A stretch of 64,000 bases of DNA from Anaerozeibacter quisquiliarum (GTDB taxonomy: Bacteria > Bacillota > Clostridia > Christensenellales > Aristaeellaceae). Position numbers and translations under genes: made by a program. Of the stretch, positions 8,195 to 16,572 are shown in pieces. The stretch is taken from the NCBI GenBank assembly GCA_051162045.1, contig JBISDI010000017.1; one strand, 5' to 3'. The notes beneath the pieces are model-generated. The model was given only the letters and a program-made list of their open reading frames with translations. It was not told the DNA's origin and did no database searches. The stretch's first letter is position 1. Each line of letters begins with the position of its first letter.

Positions 8195-8602
8195 TCAGCC
8201 GATCATCGCCATACAATCCTGCGCGAACTGTGCCGCTCTTTCGAGGTCTTCACCCTGCGGGCCGGCTCCGAACAGGTGCTTGAGCGGCGCGCTCAGCGTC
8301 AGGTCCAGCACATTGACGCCCCGCGCGGTCAGCGCCCGGCGCATTTGCGCGAGCGCCTGCCCGGCGTTGCCGCAGTGGAACAGCGCCGCGTTGGTCACGC
8401 GGTTGGGGCTGAGCGCCGCGATGAAATCCATCGTCACCTTGTCGGCGCGGTGGCCTTCGCAGCCGAGGAACATCAGAGAGACGCTCTCGGGCATGTAGGC
8501 CGGCATCAGCGGCTCGCGCGTGCATTTGAGGCTATGCGCGATCGCCTGCGCGATCTGCGCCGCCGACTCCCGGGTGCTCACATAGTAGACGCGGGGCTTC
8601 AT
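8195..8602 (-). CDS. Flavodoxin-like protein of unknown partner
   Basis: 135 residues, ATG at 8602 preceded by GGAGGTGG. The N-terminus, a beta strand followed by a STRES-type phosphate-binding turn (VYYVSTRESAAQIAQAIA), and the alternating alpha/beta pattern with SVSLMFLGCEGH and NAALFHCGNAG fit a short flavodoxin-like fold. The canonical TxTGNT loop is replaced by STRESAA, so FMN binding is probable but not certain. It is transcribed alone and its redox partner is not visible nearby. Confidence 0.6.
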   Translation of the reverse strand: MKPRVYYVSTRESAAQIAQAIAHSLKCTREPLMPAYMPESVSLMFLGCEGHRADKVTMDFIAALSPNRVTNAALFHCGNAGQALAQMRRALTARGVNVLDLTLSAPLKHLFGAGPQGEDLERAAQFAQDCMAMIG

Positions 8603-8640
8603 GGTTCGCCACCTCCATCCCAATGGACGTCAACGCCCCT

Positions 8641-8670
8641 ATGATAGTACACCCGCGTGTTAAGACTCAA
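8641..8670 (-). promoter_or_regulatory. Promoter for flavodoxin-like gene
   Basis: Minus strand TTGAGT (8670-8665), 18-base spacer, TATCAT (8646-8641), about 40 bp before the start codon. Confidence 0.5.
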
Positions 8671-8721
8671 GGCTGGCAGACATTCTTCACCAGGTCGAAA
8701 TAAATTCGTCATATCAGACGA

Positions 8722-10044
8722 TCAGGTACGGGATCGTTCGACGAATTCGTCGTAAATCGCGCGGACCGCGTGCTCGAACTCGGCCACATCCACGCCGACG
8801 ATGATGTTGAGCTCGCTCGAGCCCTGGTCGATCATGCGCACGTTGATGCCCTCGCGCGCAAGCGCTGAGAACAGCCGTGCCGCGGTGCCGGGCGTGCGCA
8901 CCATGCCGCGCCCCACGGTGGCGATCAGCGCGAGGCCGCCGGACAGCTCGATGCTGTCGGGGTGAACGAGATCCTCGATGTGCTCGATCAGCTGCTCGCG
9001 CCGGTCCTTGAGCGCGGAGTCGGCGATGATGACGCACATCGTATCGATGCCGGTGGGCAGGTGCTCGAACGATACGCCGAAGTCCTCGAGCGCTTGCAGC
9101 ACGCGCCGCCCGAAGCCGATCTCGCTGTTCATCATAGCCTTTTCAATCGAGAGCAGCGTGAAATTTTTGTGCCCGGCCACGCCGGTGATGGGGTTGGCGC
9201 CGCAGTCGTCGGCATTGACCACGATCAGCGTGCCCGGATCGTCGGGGGCGTTGGTGTTGCGGATGTTGATGGGGATGCCCGCCCTGCGCACCGGGAACAC
9301 GCTGTCCTCGTGCAGCACCGTCGCGCCCATGTAGGACAGCTCGCGCAGCTCGCGGTAGGTCAGCTGTTCGATCCGATGCGGGTTGTCCACGATGCGCGGG
9401 TCGGCCATCAAAAAGCCCGACACGTCGGTCCAGTTCTCGTACAGATCGGCGTTCACGGCGCGCGCGATCACCGCGCCCGTGATGTCCGAGCCGCCGCGCG
9501 AGAAGGTGCGCACCTCGCCGCCCGGCAGAGAGCCGTAGAAGCCGGGCACGACCGCATACGCGTGCTTTTTGAGCTCCTCGGCCGCCAGTTCGTTGCTCCA
9601 CTCGGCCGCGTAAGCCCCCTGGCGGTCGAACTTGAGCATGTCCTTGGGATCGACGAAGTCCCAGCCCAGGTAGCTCGCCAGCACCAGCCCCGAGAAGTAC
9701 TCGCCGCGGCTGGCCGCGAAATCAGGCGAGGCGTCGGCCAATTGGCGGTCGGTCTCGTCGAGCAGCGGCTCGATGTCGAGCGCCAGGCCGAGCGATTGCA
9801 CGATGCCTATGTAGCGCGCCTTGATCTTCGCGTACACCTCGGCGTAGGACTCCCCGCGCCGCGCCAGCTGGTAGCACCGGTAGAGCATATCGGTGATTTT
9901 TTCGTCGTCCGCTCCGCGCTTGCCCGGCGCCGACGGCACGACGTAGCGGCGCGATGGATCCGACAGCAGGATAGCCCTTACCTTTTGGAACTGGCCGGCG
10001 TCCGCCAGTGAGGACCCGCCAAACTTGCACACCTTTACGCCCAT
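8722..10044 (-). CDS. Aspartate kinase
   Basis: 440 residues. It phosphorylates L-aspartate, the first step to lysine, threonine and methionine. Visible landmarks: VCKFGGSSLADA at the N-terminus (ATP site), GGSDITGAVIARAVNADLYENWTDVSGF (about 173-200) and two C-terminal ACT domains (from about 300). Feedback control by an amino acid through the ACT domains is expected; which end product cannot be told. The length matches monofunctional lysC-type enzymes. No lysine riboswitch was found in the leader; a strong promoter starts 47 bp before the gene. Confidence 0.95.
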   Translation of the reverse strand: MGVKVCKFGGSSLADAGQFQKVRAILLSDPSRRYVVPSAPGKRGADDEKITDMLYRCYQLARRGESYAEVYAKIKARYIGIVQSLGLALDIEPLLDETDRQLADASPDFAASRGEYFSGLVLASYLGWDFVDPKDMLKFDRQGAYAAEWSNELAAEELKKHAYAVVPGFYGSLPGGEVRTFSRGGSDITGAVIARAVNADLYENWTDVSGFLMADPRIVDNPHRIEQLTYRELRELSYMGATVLHEDSVFPVRRAGIPINIRNTNAPDDPGTLIVVNADDCGANPITGVAGHKNFTLLSIEKAMMNSEIGFGRRVLQALEDFGVSFEHLPTGIDTMCVIIADSALKDRREQLIEHIEDLVHPDSIELSGGLALIATVGRGMVRTPGTAARLFSALAREGINVRMIDQGSSELNIIVGVDVAEFEHAVRAIYDEFVERSRT

Positions 10045-10090
10045 GTGACTCCTCCGTTCTCATATAGACAAATTAAAAACGGTGATTGGC

Positions 10091-10119
10091 ATTATATAGT
10101 GCCTGCCGGAACCGGTCAA
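10091..10119 (-). promoter_or_regulatory. Promoter for aspartate kinase
   Basis: Minus strand TTGACC (10119-10114), 17-base spacer, TATAAT (10096-10091). Confidence 0.8.
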
Positions 10120-10136
10120 GCACATTCCTGTTAGGG

Positions 10137-10170
10137 TCACGCGCATCCGGCCGCAGCCGGATGCGCGTGA
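10137..10170. repeat. Perfect 15-bp-arm hairpin upstream of aspartate kinase promoter
   Basis: TCACGCGCATCCGGC, loop CGCA, then its exact complement. There is no T-tract. It sits between the divergent promoters of aspartate kinase and the SpoU gene, so it is not a terminator of either; it may be an extragenic palindrome or a protein site. The remainder of 10171-10328 holds further short complementary segments (CCGGATTG/CAATCCGG) but no gene. Confidence 0.6.
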
Positions 10171-10328
10171 GGGGGGCTGCGGAACCGGATTGCTGAATTT
10201 TCCGCGGGAGATTCCGGGCGCAATCCGGCTGATGGAGGCCTCGGCCCGGAAATCCCCGGCGAGAGCGTAAGCGGTCCCCGCATTGTGTCTTATGCCTTAT
10301 TCGAACAAGAGGTGACGATCGCAGGCGG

Positions 10329-10357
10329 TTGCATTTGCGCGCGCGTTGGGATAGAAT
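10329..10357 (+). promoter_or_regulatory. Promoter for SpoU methyltransferase operon
   Basis: TTGCAT, 17-base spacer, TAGAAT; transcription would start near 10364, ahead of the GTG at 10404. Confidence 0.65.
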
Positions 10358-10403
10358 ATACTTGAAAAAGCGATTTGCGCCGATACAACCCGGAGGGATC
10401 ATC

Positions 10404-11144
10404 GTGCCAAAGCTCGAACCGTACGACAGGAAACTTTCCTACAGCTACGCGCTGGGCGTGTTCCCGGCGCTCCATCTGCTTAACGCGCGCCCGGAAACGG
10501 TTGTGCGGCTGCTCACGCACCCGGACGGGGCGCGCAACGAAGGCGTGCTTAAGCTGAGCGAGCGCTGCCGCCTGCTCGGCATCCGCGAGGAGGAGGCCGA
10601 GCGCGTGATTCGGCGGGAGGCGCGCAAGGACAACTGCTACGCCGCGCTGGTGTTCGATAAGTACGAAGATGCGCTTCGGGCCGACCGTCCGCATGTGGTG
10701 CTGTGCCAGATTTCAGACTTCGGCAACCTGGGCACGGCGCTTAGGGCCTGCCTGGGCTTCGGGTTTGAGGATGTGGCGCTGATCCGCCCGTGCGCCGACG
10801 TGTTCGACCCGCGCGTGATCCGCGCGTCGATGGGCGCCATTTTCCAGATGAACGTGGCCGTGTTCGATTCGTTTGAGGCCTACCGCGCGCGCCATGCGGC
10901 CCACGCGCTCTATCCCTTCATGCTTACCGGCGCGCAGCCGCTGGGCAGCGCGGCGCGCGCGGCGCGCGCCCTGTACGCGCTGGTGTTCGGCAACGAGCAG
11001 ACGGGGCTGCCCGCGCAATTTGCCGAGCTGGGTACGCCGGTATTTATTCCCCAATCGGACAAGATCGACTCGCTGAACCTGGCGATGGCGGTGTCGATCG
11101 GGACCTACGCGTTTCGCGCGGCGGAGGAAGAACATGGAGATTAA
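10404..11144 (+). CDS. TrmH/SpoU family RNA 2'-O-methyltransferase
   Basis: 246 residues from GTG at 10404, which follows CGGAGGGATCATC; upstream in-frame codons overlap the promoter and are rejected. The SpoU domain occupies the C-terminal 150 residues with its three motifs: NLGTALRACLGFGF (motif 1), FGNEQTGLP (motif 2) and IPQSDKIDSLNLAMAVSI (motif 3), forming the knotted SAM site. The N-terminal 90 residues are a substrate-binding extension. The target (rRNA or tRNA position) is not predictable. Overlaps the next gene by 11 bases. Confidence 0.88.
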   Translation: MPKLEPYDRKLSYSYALGVFPALHLLNARPETVVRLLTHPDGARNEGVLKLSERCRLLGIREEEAERVIRREARKDNCYAALVFDKYEDALRADRPHVVLCQISDFGNLGTALRACLGFGFEDVALIRPCADVFDPRVIRASMGAIFQMNVAVFDSFEAYRARHAAHALYPFMLTGAQPLGSAARAARALYALVFGNEQTGLPAQFAELGTPVFIPQSDKIDSLNLAMAVSIGTYAFRAAEEEHGD

Positions 11145-11703
11145 GCTTCAAACGGTATTCGAGCGGGTGACGCAGCTGGTGTGCGCGCTGCTCGATGAGA
11201 ATCGGCCGGGCTTCTACCCGGTGCGGTTGCTGGCGGTCGGCTGCTCGTCGAGCGAGATCACGGGCGGGCTGATCGGACAGGCGTCCTCGCCCGAGGTGGG
11301 CGAGGCGGTGGCGCGCGCGGTGATCGAGGCATGCGCATCGCGCGGGGTGGACCCGGCGTTCCAGTGCTGCGAGCATCTCAACCGCGCGCTGGTGGTTAGG
11401 CGGCCCGTCGCCGAGCGTCTGGGCCTCGAGACGGTCTGGGTGGTGCCGCAGCCCAAGGCCGGCGGTTCGCTCGCCAGCGCGGCCTACCGTATGCTTACAG
11501 ACGCGGTGGTGGTGGAATCGATCCGCGCCGACGCCGGGCTCGACATCGGCGGCACGCTGATCGGCATGCACCTGCGCCCGGTCGCGGTGCCGGTGCGGCT
11601 GAGCGTCGATCGCATAGGCGCGGCCCCCGTGCTGGCGGCGCGCACCCGTCCCAAGCTGATCGGCGGGGAGCGGGCGAGGTATGTAGATACCCGGCAGGCA
11701 TAG
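11134..11703 (+). CDS. UPF0340 / TIGR01440 family protein (YwlG-like)
   Basis: 189 residues. The family signature GCSSSEITGGLIGQ (about 36-49) and the EHLNRALVVRR segment (about 83-93) match YwlG-type proteins, conserved in Bacillota with no assigned reaction. It overlaps the methyltransferase gene and is expected to share its transcript. The whole family length is present. Confidence 0.9.
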   Translation: MEIKLQTVFERVTQLVCALLDENRPGFYPVRLLAVGCSSSEITGGLIGQASSPEVGEAVARAVIEACASRGVDPAFQCCEHLNRALVVRRPVAERLGLETVWVVPQPKAGGSLASAAYRMLTDAVVVESIRADAGLDIGGTLIGMHLRPVAVPVRLSVDRIGAAPVLAARTRPKLIGGERARYVDTRQA

Positions 11704-11755
11704 CGCCCCGGCTCCCCGCATACCCTTCAAGACCAACGTGGCGGGGGGTGCTTTT

Positions 11756-12577
11756 GTGCAGCCGGTGCTGATGCTTGCGTCGAAGGTTAAGGGGCTGATC
11801 TACGTAAACGGCAGGCCGGTGGGGGAGACGAGCGGGGAGGCCGGCGCGACCGGCGCGGAGGCGGTGGTGCCGGTCGCGCCGCGCGGCGCGGTCTACGTGG
11901 AGCACCGCCCGCTGGTGAACGGCTACCTGCCGCTTGCGCGCCGGCTGACGCTGTCGGGCGGGCGGGTGATGCCGGGCTCGGTCAGCGAGGAGCCGGGGCT
12001 GGCGGCGGTGCTGTGGCCGGGCGGGGTGGTCGAGATCGAACTGACCCCCGAGCCGATCGCAGCCGCAGAGCCCGAAACACGGGGCACGGCGGCCGATCCC
12101 AACGCGGTGCAGATGGACGACGGCACGGTGCGGCTGGTGGAGACGCTTGACGACGTGGTGGGCCACGCGCGGCTCAGCGTGTTCGAGGCGACGGGCGGCG
12201 ATTGGCGCTTGACGCACAGCGAAATCCTATGGGACGAGGGCGCGCCGCGCTGGCCGCAGACGAGCGAGGACGCGGCGCTGGCGGCGCTCGAGGCCTGGTT
12301 CCTGGGGCTTGAGGAGGAGGCGCGGGGTTACCTGACGCCCGCGCTGGCGCAGCGGCTGCCGGCGCTGATGGCGGAGCTGACGCAGGAAGGGACGCTGGGG
12401 GCGGTCAAGCTGCGCTACGCCGCGCCGGGCGCGCGCGCGGCGGTGGGGCTGGTGCGGATGGCGCACGCGCAATGCGCGTGGGTCTGCGCGCTGCAAACCC
12501 AGGCGGTGGCGATGGGCGGCCCGCAGGGAACGTGGCGCATTTCTGATATTTCCGTTGAATCGCCGAGCGGTTATTGA
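11756..12577 (+). CDS. Hypothetical protein, no recognised domain
   Basis: 273 residues from GTG 11756, eight bases after a GGGGGG site; an earlier in-frame GTG at 11738 would lie in front of that site. It is rich in Ala, Gly, Glu and Val, begins VQPVLMLASKVKGLIYVNGRPVGE, and has no signal peptide or membrane segment. The N-terminal half looks like beta-rich carbohydrate-binding or PEGA-type repeats (LIYVNGRPVGE, VVPVAPRGAVYVEH), the C-terminal half like a helical/NTF2-like unit. This reading is weak. It sits 53 bp after the UPF0340 gene and its TGA overlaps the promoter of the YugP gene. Confidence 0.6.
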   Translation: MQPVLMLASKVKGLIYVNGRPVGETSGEAGATGAEAVVPVAPRGAVYVEHRPLVNGYLPLARRLTLSGGRVMPGSVSEEPGLAAVLWPGGVVEIELTPEPIAAAEPETRGTAADPNAVQMDDGTVRLVETLDDVVGHARLSVFEATGGDWRLTHSEILWDEGAPRWPQTSEDAALAALEAWFLGLEEEARGYLTPALAQRLPALMAELTQEGTLGAVKLRYAAPGARAAVGLVRMAHAQCAWVCALQTQAVAMGGPQGTWRISDISVESPSGY

Positions 12578-12602
12578 TTTGCCGACCGGGGTATATTATA
12601 CT
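12574..12602 (+). promoter_or_regulatory. Promoter for YugP-family gene
   Basis: TTGATT, 17-base spacer, TATACT, with the -35 overlapping the stop of the preceding gene. Confidence 0.6.
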
Positions 12603-12635
12603 TATCTGAACGTATCTCACAAGGGAGGTGGCGGC

Positions 12636-13331
12636 ATGGTTTATCCGTATATGGATTGGACGATGCTGATTGTTCTGCCGGGGCTGTTGTTGGCGATGTT
12701 GGCGCAATTCAAGGTGAGCGGCGCGTTCAGGAAGTATGCGCAGGTGCGCTCGCGCTCGGGGTTGACGGGCGCGGAGGTGGCGCGGCGGATGCTGGATCGG
12801 GCGGGGCTGGGCTCGACGCGGGTGGAGTTGGTGCGGGGCCGGCTGACCGACCACTACGACCCGCGCGAACAGGTGCTCAGGCTGTCGGACGAAGTATACG
12901 CTTCGAGTTCGATCGCGGCGCTGGGCGTGGCGGCGCATGAGTGCGGCCACGCGCTGCAGCACGGCGAGGGCTACGCGCCGCTGGGGCTGCGCAGCGCGAT
13001 CGTGCCGGTCGTGGGGATCGGCTCCAACCTGAGCTGGCCGCTGTTCCTGCTGGGGCTGGTGTTCAGCTGGGACCCGCTCATCTTGGCGGGAATCGCACTG
13101 TTCGCGCTGACGGTGGTGTTCACGCTGGTGACGCTGCCGGTGGAGTTCAACGCCAGCAGCCGCGCGCTGGCGGCGCTCGAGGGCGGCGGGTACCTGGACG
13201 GGGAGGAGCTGGTCGGCGCGCGGAAGGTGCTCAACGCCGCCGCGCTGACCTACGTGGCCTCGGCGCTGAGCGCGATTTTGCAGCTGGTGCGCCTGCTGGT
13301 GCTGTCGGGCAATCGCCGCAGCCGGGACTGA
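12636..13331 (+). CDS. YugP-family membrane zinc metallopeptidase
   Basis: 231 residues, ATG 12636 after AAGGGAGGTGG. An N-terminal membrane segment (about 8-24) is followed by a cytosolic or membrane-edge catalytic region with HECGHALQH (H105, E106, H109 approximately), the HExxH-type zinc motif, and two or three further membrane segments (about 123-175 and 205-225). Matches the neutral zinc metallopeptidase YugP/DUF2268-like family by length and motif. Substrates are unknown; membrane protein turnover is likely. Confidence 0.9.
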   Translation: MVYPYMDWTMLIVLPGLLLAMLAQFKVSGAFRKYAQVRSRSGLTGAEVARRMLDRAGLGSTRVELVRGRLTDHYDPREQVLRLSDEVYASSSIAALGVAAHECGHALQHGEGYAPLGLRSAIVPVVGIGSNLSWPLFLLGLVFSWDPLILAGIALFALTVVFTLVTLPVEFNASSRALAALEGGGYLDGEELVGARKVLNAAALTYVASALSAILQLVRLLVLSGNRRSRD

Positions 13332-13413
13332 TTCCGGACGGTCCTCAATGGGATCCTACCCGCATGGTTAACCGGCACTCCGGTGAGTTGCCGTCAATGA
13401 AGCGATTCGGTCC

Positions 13414-13575
13414 ATGAAAAAGTTATTCATATCCTCGCTCACGCTTGTGGCGGTCGTCATCGCGGATGCGCATTTGTCGCGCCGATGCCGGCCGCCTCTG
13501 GTTATGTCATGCCAATCTCAACCATTCCCGCGCTCTGAGCTCGGCCGGCTTATTTTACGGGAAGCATCGGTCTAA
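13414..13575 (+). pseudogene. Signal-peptide-like ORF remnant
   Basis: The region between the YugP and HDOD-EAL genes (13332-13768) has no intact gene. It does hold an ATG at 13414 that begins MKKLFISSLTLVAVVIADA, a convincing signal peptide, and then loses protein-like character and stops after 53 codons. It looks like the start of a secreted protein whose body was deleted. No ribosome binding site of normal strength precedes it. Confidence 0.35.
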
Positions 13576-13768
13576 AAAAGGCGAAACTCGGATCGATATA
13601 TCATTTAACAATACCGGCGCGGTTTGTTGCCGGCGGCAGTCGGGCAGTATGCGCGTTGAAGCCCATTGGGCCAAGGCGTTTGCTGCGATGGTTCGGGCGA
13701 TAAATCGATGTTGCATGGAGGGATAAAGTCGGACGTCGGCGTATTCACAGGATAAGGAGGGCCTGAAA

Positions 13769-14974
13769 ATGGACATCTATGTGGCGCGGCAGCCGATCTT
13801 CGACCGGTATATGAAGGTATATGGGTACGAGCTTCTGTATCGCCGGGACAGGATGAACAGTTTTTCCGGAATGGACGACGACGTGGCCACGGCGGAATTG
13901 ATCTACAACTCCTTCCTGGTGATGGGGCTCAATGACCTGACTGATGGCGCGCTGGCTTTCATCAATTTTTCAAAAGGCCTTATCGGCAGCGAGATCCCGT
14001 ATCTCCTGCCCTGCGAAAATGTCGTGCTCGAGGTGGTCGAACGTGGCGAAGTAACACAGGCTACGGTCGAGGCCTGCAAGAGCCTCAGGGCCAAGGGGTA
14101 CAAGGTGGCGCTGGACGATTTTGTCCCGGACGAGAACAACTTTGTTCTTCTGGAGCATACGGACATCGTCAAGGTGGAATTCCCGGCCGTCAGCATCCCG
14201 GAACAGCGCACTTTGCTAAAACAATTCGGCGCCGCCAAGACGTTCCTGGCCGAAAAGATCGAAACCAGAGAAGAATACAGGATTGCCGCCGATTTGGGGT
14301 ATAGCCTCTTTCAGGGGTACTTTTTCAGCAAGCCCGCGATCATGAACGCAAAGGAGATCGGCAGCCTCAACACCGACCTTATTCAAATAATAAAAGAACT
14401 CAATGCGGAGGAACCGGATCTCAATGCGATCGCGGCGCATGTCGAACACGATCTCGGTCTTTCCTACAAATTGCTCCAACTCGTGAACTCCGTCTATTAC
14501 GGGCCGGTCTACAGGATCAAGACAATCTGGCACGCGCTGATGTACCTGGGCGTCGAGGACCTGCGCCGTTGGTTCTCAATCATGATGCTCAAGGGCCTGA
14601 AGAACGTCGAAAACGCCGAAATGATTAAGGTTTCGCTGGCCCGGGCGAAGTTGATGGAGTTGCTGGTTGAGGAACTCGGCGACGCGGACCACCGATCGGA
14701 GTACTTTTTTACCGGCATGTTTTCTTTCATCGATGTCTTGTTGAACAAGCCTATGAAAGCGATACTCAAGGGGCTCCCGATATCGGACAAAACCAAGCGG
14801 GCGCTGCTTGCGGAGGATAACGAATACCGCAGGGTATTGGACTGCGTTATCGCAAGCGAACAGGGAAGATGGGGGGAGTTGGACGAGCAAAGCCCCGCGG
14901 GGAGCATCGGCGTAAAGCGGTTCATGGAGCTTACCCTCGAAGCGCTTAAGTGGGCAAGGCGGCTGGAATACTGA
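13769..14974 (+). CDS. HDOD domain protein with N-terminal EAL domain (YuxH/CdgJ-like)
   Basis: 401 residues, ATG after AAGGAGG. The N-terminal EAL domain (about 1-205) keeps YELLYR (EAL position), FINFS, LEVVE, ALDDF, IVKVE, AEKIE and FQGYFFSKP, so most cyclic-di-GMP ligands and metal ligands are still present. The C-terminal HDOD domain (about 205-395) has the helical KLLQLVNSVYYG segment but no HD metal pair, as normal. Such proteins bind or degrade cyclic-di-GMP and relay it to motility or surface traits. It is a single-gene unit; partners are not visible. Confidence 0.9.
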   Translation: MDIYVARQPIFDRYMKVYGYELLYRRDRMNSFSGMDDDVATAELIYNSFLVMGLNDLTDGALAFINFSKGLIGSEIPYLLPCENVVLEVVERGEVTQATVEACKSLRAKGYKVALDDFVPDENNFVLLEHTDIVKVEFPAVSIPEQRTLLKQFGAAKTFLAEKIETREEYRIAADLGYSLFQGYFFSKPAIMNAKEIGSLNTDLIQIIKELNAEEPDLNAIAAHVEHDLGLSYKLLQLVNSVYYGPVYRIKTIWHALMYLGVEDLRRWFSIMMLKGLKNVENAEMIKVSLARAKLMELLVEELGDADHRSEYFFTGMFSFIDVLLNKPMKAILKGLPISDKTKRALLAEDNEYRRVLDCVIASEQGRWGELDEQSPAGSIGVKRFMELTLEALKWARRLEY

Positions 14975-14998
14975 GGCGGCCGCAGACGGCCTCTTTGG
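14973..14998 (+). terminator. Weak hairpin after HDOD-EAL gene
   Basis: GAGGCGGCCG, loop, CGGCCTCTTT begins at the stop codon. The T-run is only three bases, so termination is uncertain. The rest of 14999-15190 holds no gene. Confidence 0.35.
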
Positions 14999-15190
14999 CG
15001 CCTGCAATCTGCCTTGGCGACAGGCTTCCCGGTTGAGCCGCGCCGCGCGCCATCGCGGGCGGTCGGGATGCCAAGGCCGCCATCCGGCGCGTCGGGCGCG
15101 GATGCGCCGCCATAGACCCGTACATATGAAACGAGGCCGCCGCGCCCGAAAGCGCGACAGCCCCGTCCTCATCTGATCTGTCAGGCCGAT

Positions 15191-15469
15191 TTATTGCCTC
15201 TTGGCGGCAAAACACTCGCTGCAGTAGATGGGTCGGTCGTTCTTGGGAATGAAGGGCACGCGCGTGGGCTTGCCACAGTCGGCACACACGGTGTCGAACA
15301 TCTCGCGCGCCTCGCCGCTCGAGCGGTTCGCCTTGCGGCTGTCGCGGCAGCCCTTGCAGCGGGTGGGTTCGTTCTGGAAACCCTTCTCCGCGTAGAACGC
15401 CTGCTCGCCCGAGGTGAACACGAACTCACTGCCACAATCCCTGCAAACCAGCGTCTTGTCATCGAACAT
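15191..15469 (-). CDS. Double zinc-ribbon protein (CxxCxSSSS/zinc_ribbon_4-like)
   Basis: 92 residues, ATG 15469 preceded by AGGGGGAAATTCCG. Four Cys pairs make two ribbons: CRDC (9-12) and CKGC (about 37-40), then CADC (about 61-64) and CSEC (about 80-83). The family is common in Clostridia with no defined role; nucleic-acid or ribosome binding is likely. The transcript begins about 270 nt upstream, a long leader typical of post-transcriptionally controlled genes. Confidence 0.85.
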   Translation of the reverse strand: MFDDKTLVCRDCGSEFVFTSGEQAFYAEKGFQNEPTRCKGCRDSRKANRSSGEAREMFDTVCADCGKPTRVPFIPKNDRPIYCSECFAAKRQ

Positions 15470-15742
15470 CGGAATTTCCCCCTGTATTGATAGTTGGGTC
15501 CCTTGGCTGCCTGGTTGCGCCTGTTCAGCTGACCTGGTCTTTGCCCCCACACCCGCCGGCCGGGGTGCTCGCTCCTAGGCCGAAGCCCCCCACTACGAAC
15601 CCTCTCGGCGGCCGAAAATGACCGCCGGCCGGACTGACGTCTAAGCCGCACCATGCTCGCCGGCGCTTTGGCCGGTTTATGTGGGTCGTTTTGCCTGCGA
15701 CTGGCATCGACTTTCAACCACAGACCTGAACAATGGCAACCA
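15470..15742 (-). promoter_or_regulatory. Long structured 5' leader of the zinc-ribbon gene
   Basis: About 270 nt between promoter and start codon on the minus strand. Near its 5' end a bulged hairpin runs from TGTGG to CCCACA with inner GTCG/CGAC and GCC/GGC pairs. Later parts are GC-rich with several CCGGCCGGC-type stems. I do not recognise a known riboswitch class. Confidence 0.45.
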
Positions 15743-15748
15743 CCGCTT

Positions 15749-15777
15749 ATTATAGCGCATAGGCATGATTCGCGCAA
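15749..15777 (-). promoter_or_regulatory. Promoter of the zinc-ribbon gene leader
   Basis: Minus strand TTGCGC (15777-15772), 17-base spacer, TATAAT (15754-15749). Confidence 0.7.
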
Positions 15778-15828
15778 GTGTTTTTTAACTGGGGTTTTAC
15801 TCTTTTTATGTGGCAATGAGGCATTTCT

Positions 15829-16572
15829 TCACAAATGCCCATGCGGACCGGCCAGCGCGATCAGCATGACATCCAGCGCGCCTGCCTGTCTAAGCGCCTC
15901 GGCCGAGCAATTGGCTGTCTCGCCGGTGGTCAGCACGTCGTCCACCAGCAGCACCCGCTTGCCCAAGACCGCGCCGGTTGCGCGGAACGCGCCTTTCAGG
16001 TTGTGTCCGCGCCGGTTCGTCGCCAGGCGCGCCTGCTGGCGGGTGCGCCTGACGCGCGCGAGGCAAGCCTCGTCCACCGGCACGCGCAACTGCGCCGACA
16101 GCGCGCGCGCCAAGAGCGCCGCGTGGTTGAACCCGCGCGCGAGCAGCCGCGCCCGGTGCATGGGCACCGGCACCAGCAGGTCGAACGGGGGGAAGTTCTC
16201 GGCGATCACGGCGTTGGCCAGCTGCACGCCCATCCAGTCGACCAGGCGGTAGACGCCGCCGTACTTCATGTGCGCGATCATGCGCCGCACGGGCCGGGCG
16301 TAGAAATGCGTGTAGCGCGCAAACGACAGTCCGTCGGGCGGCCAAGCCCCGCACAGCGCGCAGCGCTTCCCGCCGCCCGTGGGCCGGCCGCAGCGCGGGC
16401 AGCGCTCGGCGGACATACGCGCCACCGGCATAAGCAGGTGCGCGCACTCGCCGCACAAAAAGCCGTCCTCCGCGCCCAGCGCGCTGTCGCAGCCCAGGCA
16501 GTTGGCCTGCGGCGGATACAGCAGCCCGAGCGCGCCCTCGAACCAAGCGCGCAGCCCCTCGCGCGCGCTCAC
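15829..16572 (-). CDS. comF: ComF-family phosphoribosyltransferase-like protein
   Basis: 247 residues from GTG 16572, which overlaps the stop of the XRE gene (GTGA). The N-terminal four-Cys zinc knuckles (CLGC, CGEC, CPRC, CALC between about 20 and 75) and the C-terminal PRPP-binding signature VLLVDDVLTTGET (about 205-217) define ComF. In Bacillus ComFC takes part in DNA uptake; in non-competent species its role is unclear. No comFA is visible beside it. It is transcribed with the small regulator upstream. Confidence 0.9.
   Translation of the reverse strand: MSAREGLRAWFEGALGLLYPPQANCLGCDSALGAEDGFLCGECAHLLMPVARMSAERCPRCGRPTGGGKRCALCGAWPPDGLSFARYTHFYARPVRRMIAHMKYGGVYRLVDWMGVQLANAVIAENFPPFDLLVPVPMHRARLLARGFNHAALLARALSAQLRVPVDEACLARVRRTRQQARLATNRRGHNLKGAFRATGAVLGKRVLLVDDVLTTGETANCSAEALRQAGALDVMLIALAGPHGHL

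Noticed and set aside
10045..10320. Lysine riboswitch in front of aspartate kinase
   Set aside because: None of the conserved L-box blocks is present and the promoter lies only about 47 bp before the gene.
13580..13768. Cyclic-di-GMP riboswitch before the HDOD-EAL gene
   Set aside because: The GEMM core blocks are not present in order.
15481..15540. Similarity of the zinc-ribbon leader to SRP RNA (ACCAGGTCAG..GCAGCC)
   Set aside because: The conserved GGAAGGAAGCAGCC loop is absent and the pieces lie in a longer transcript leader; judged coincidental.
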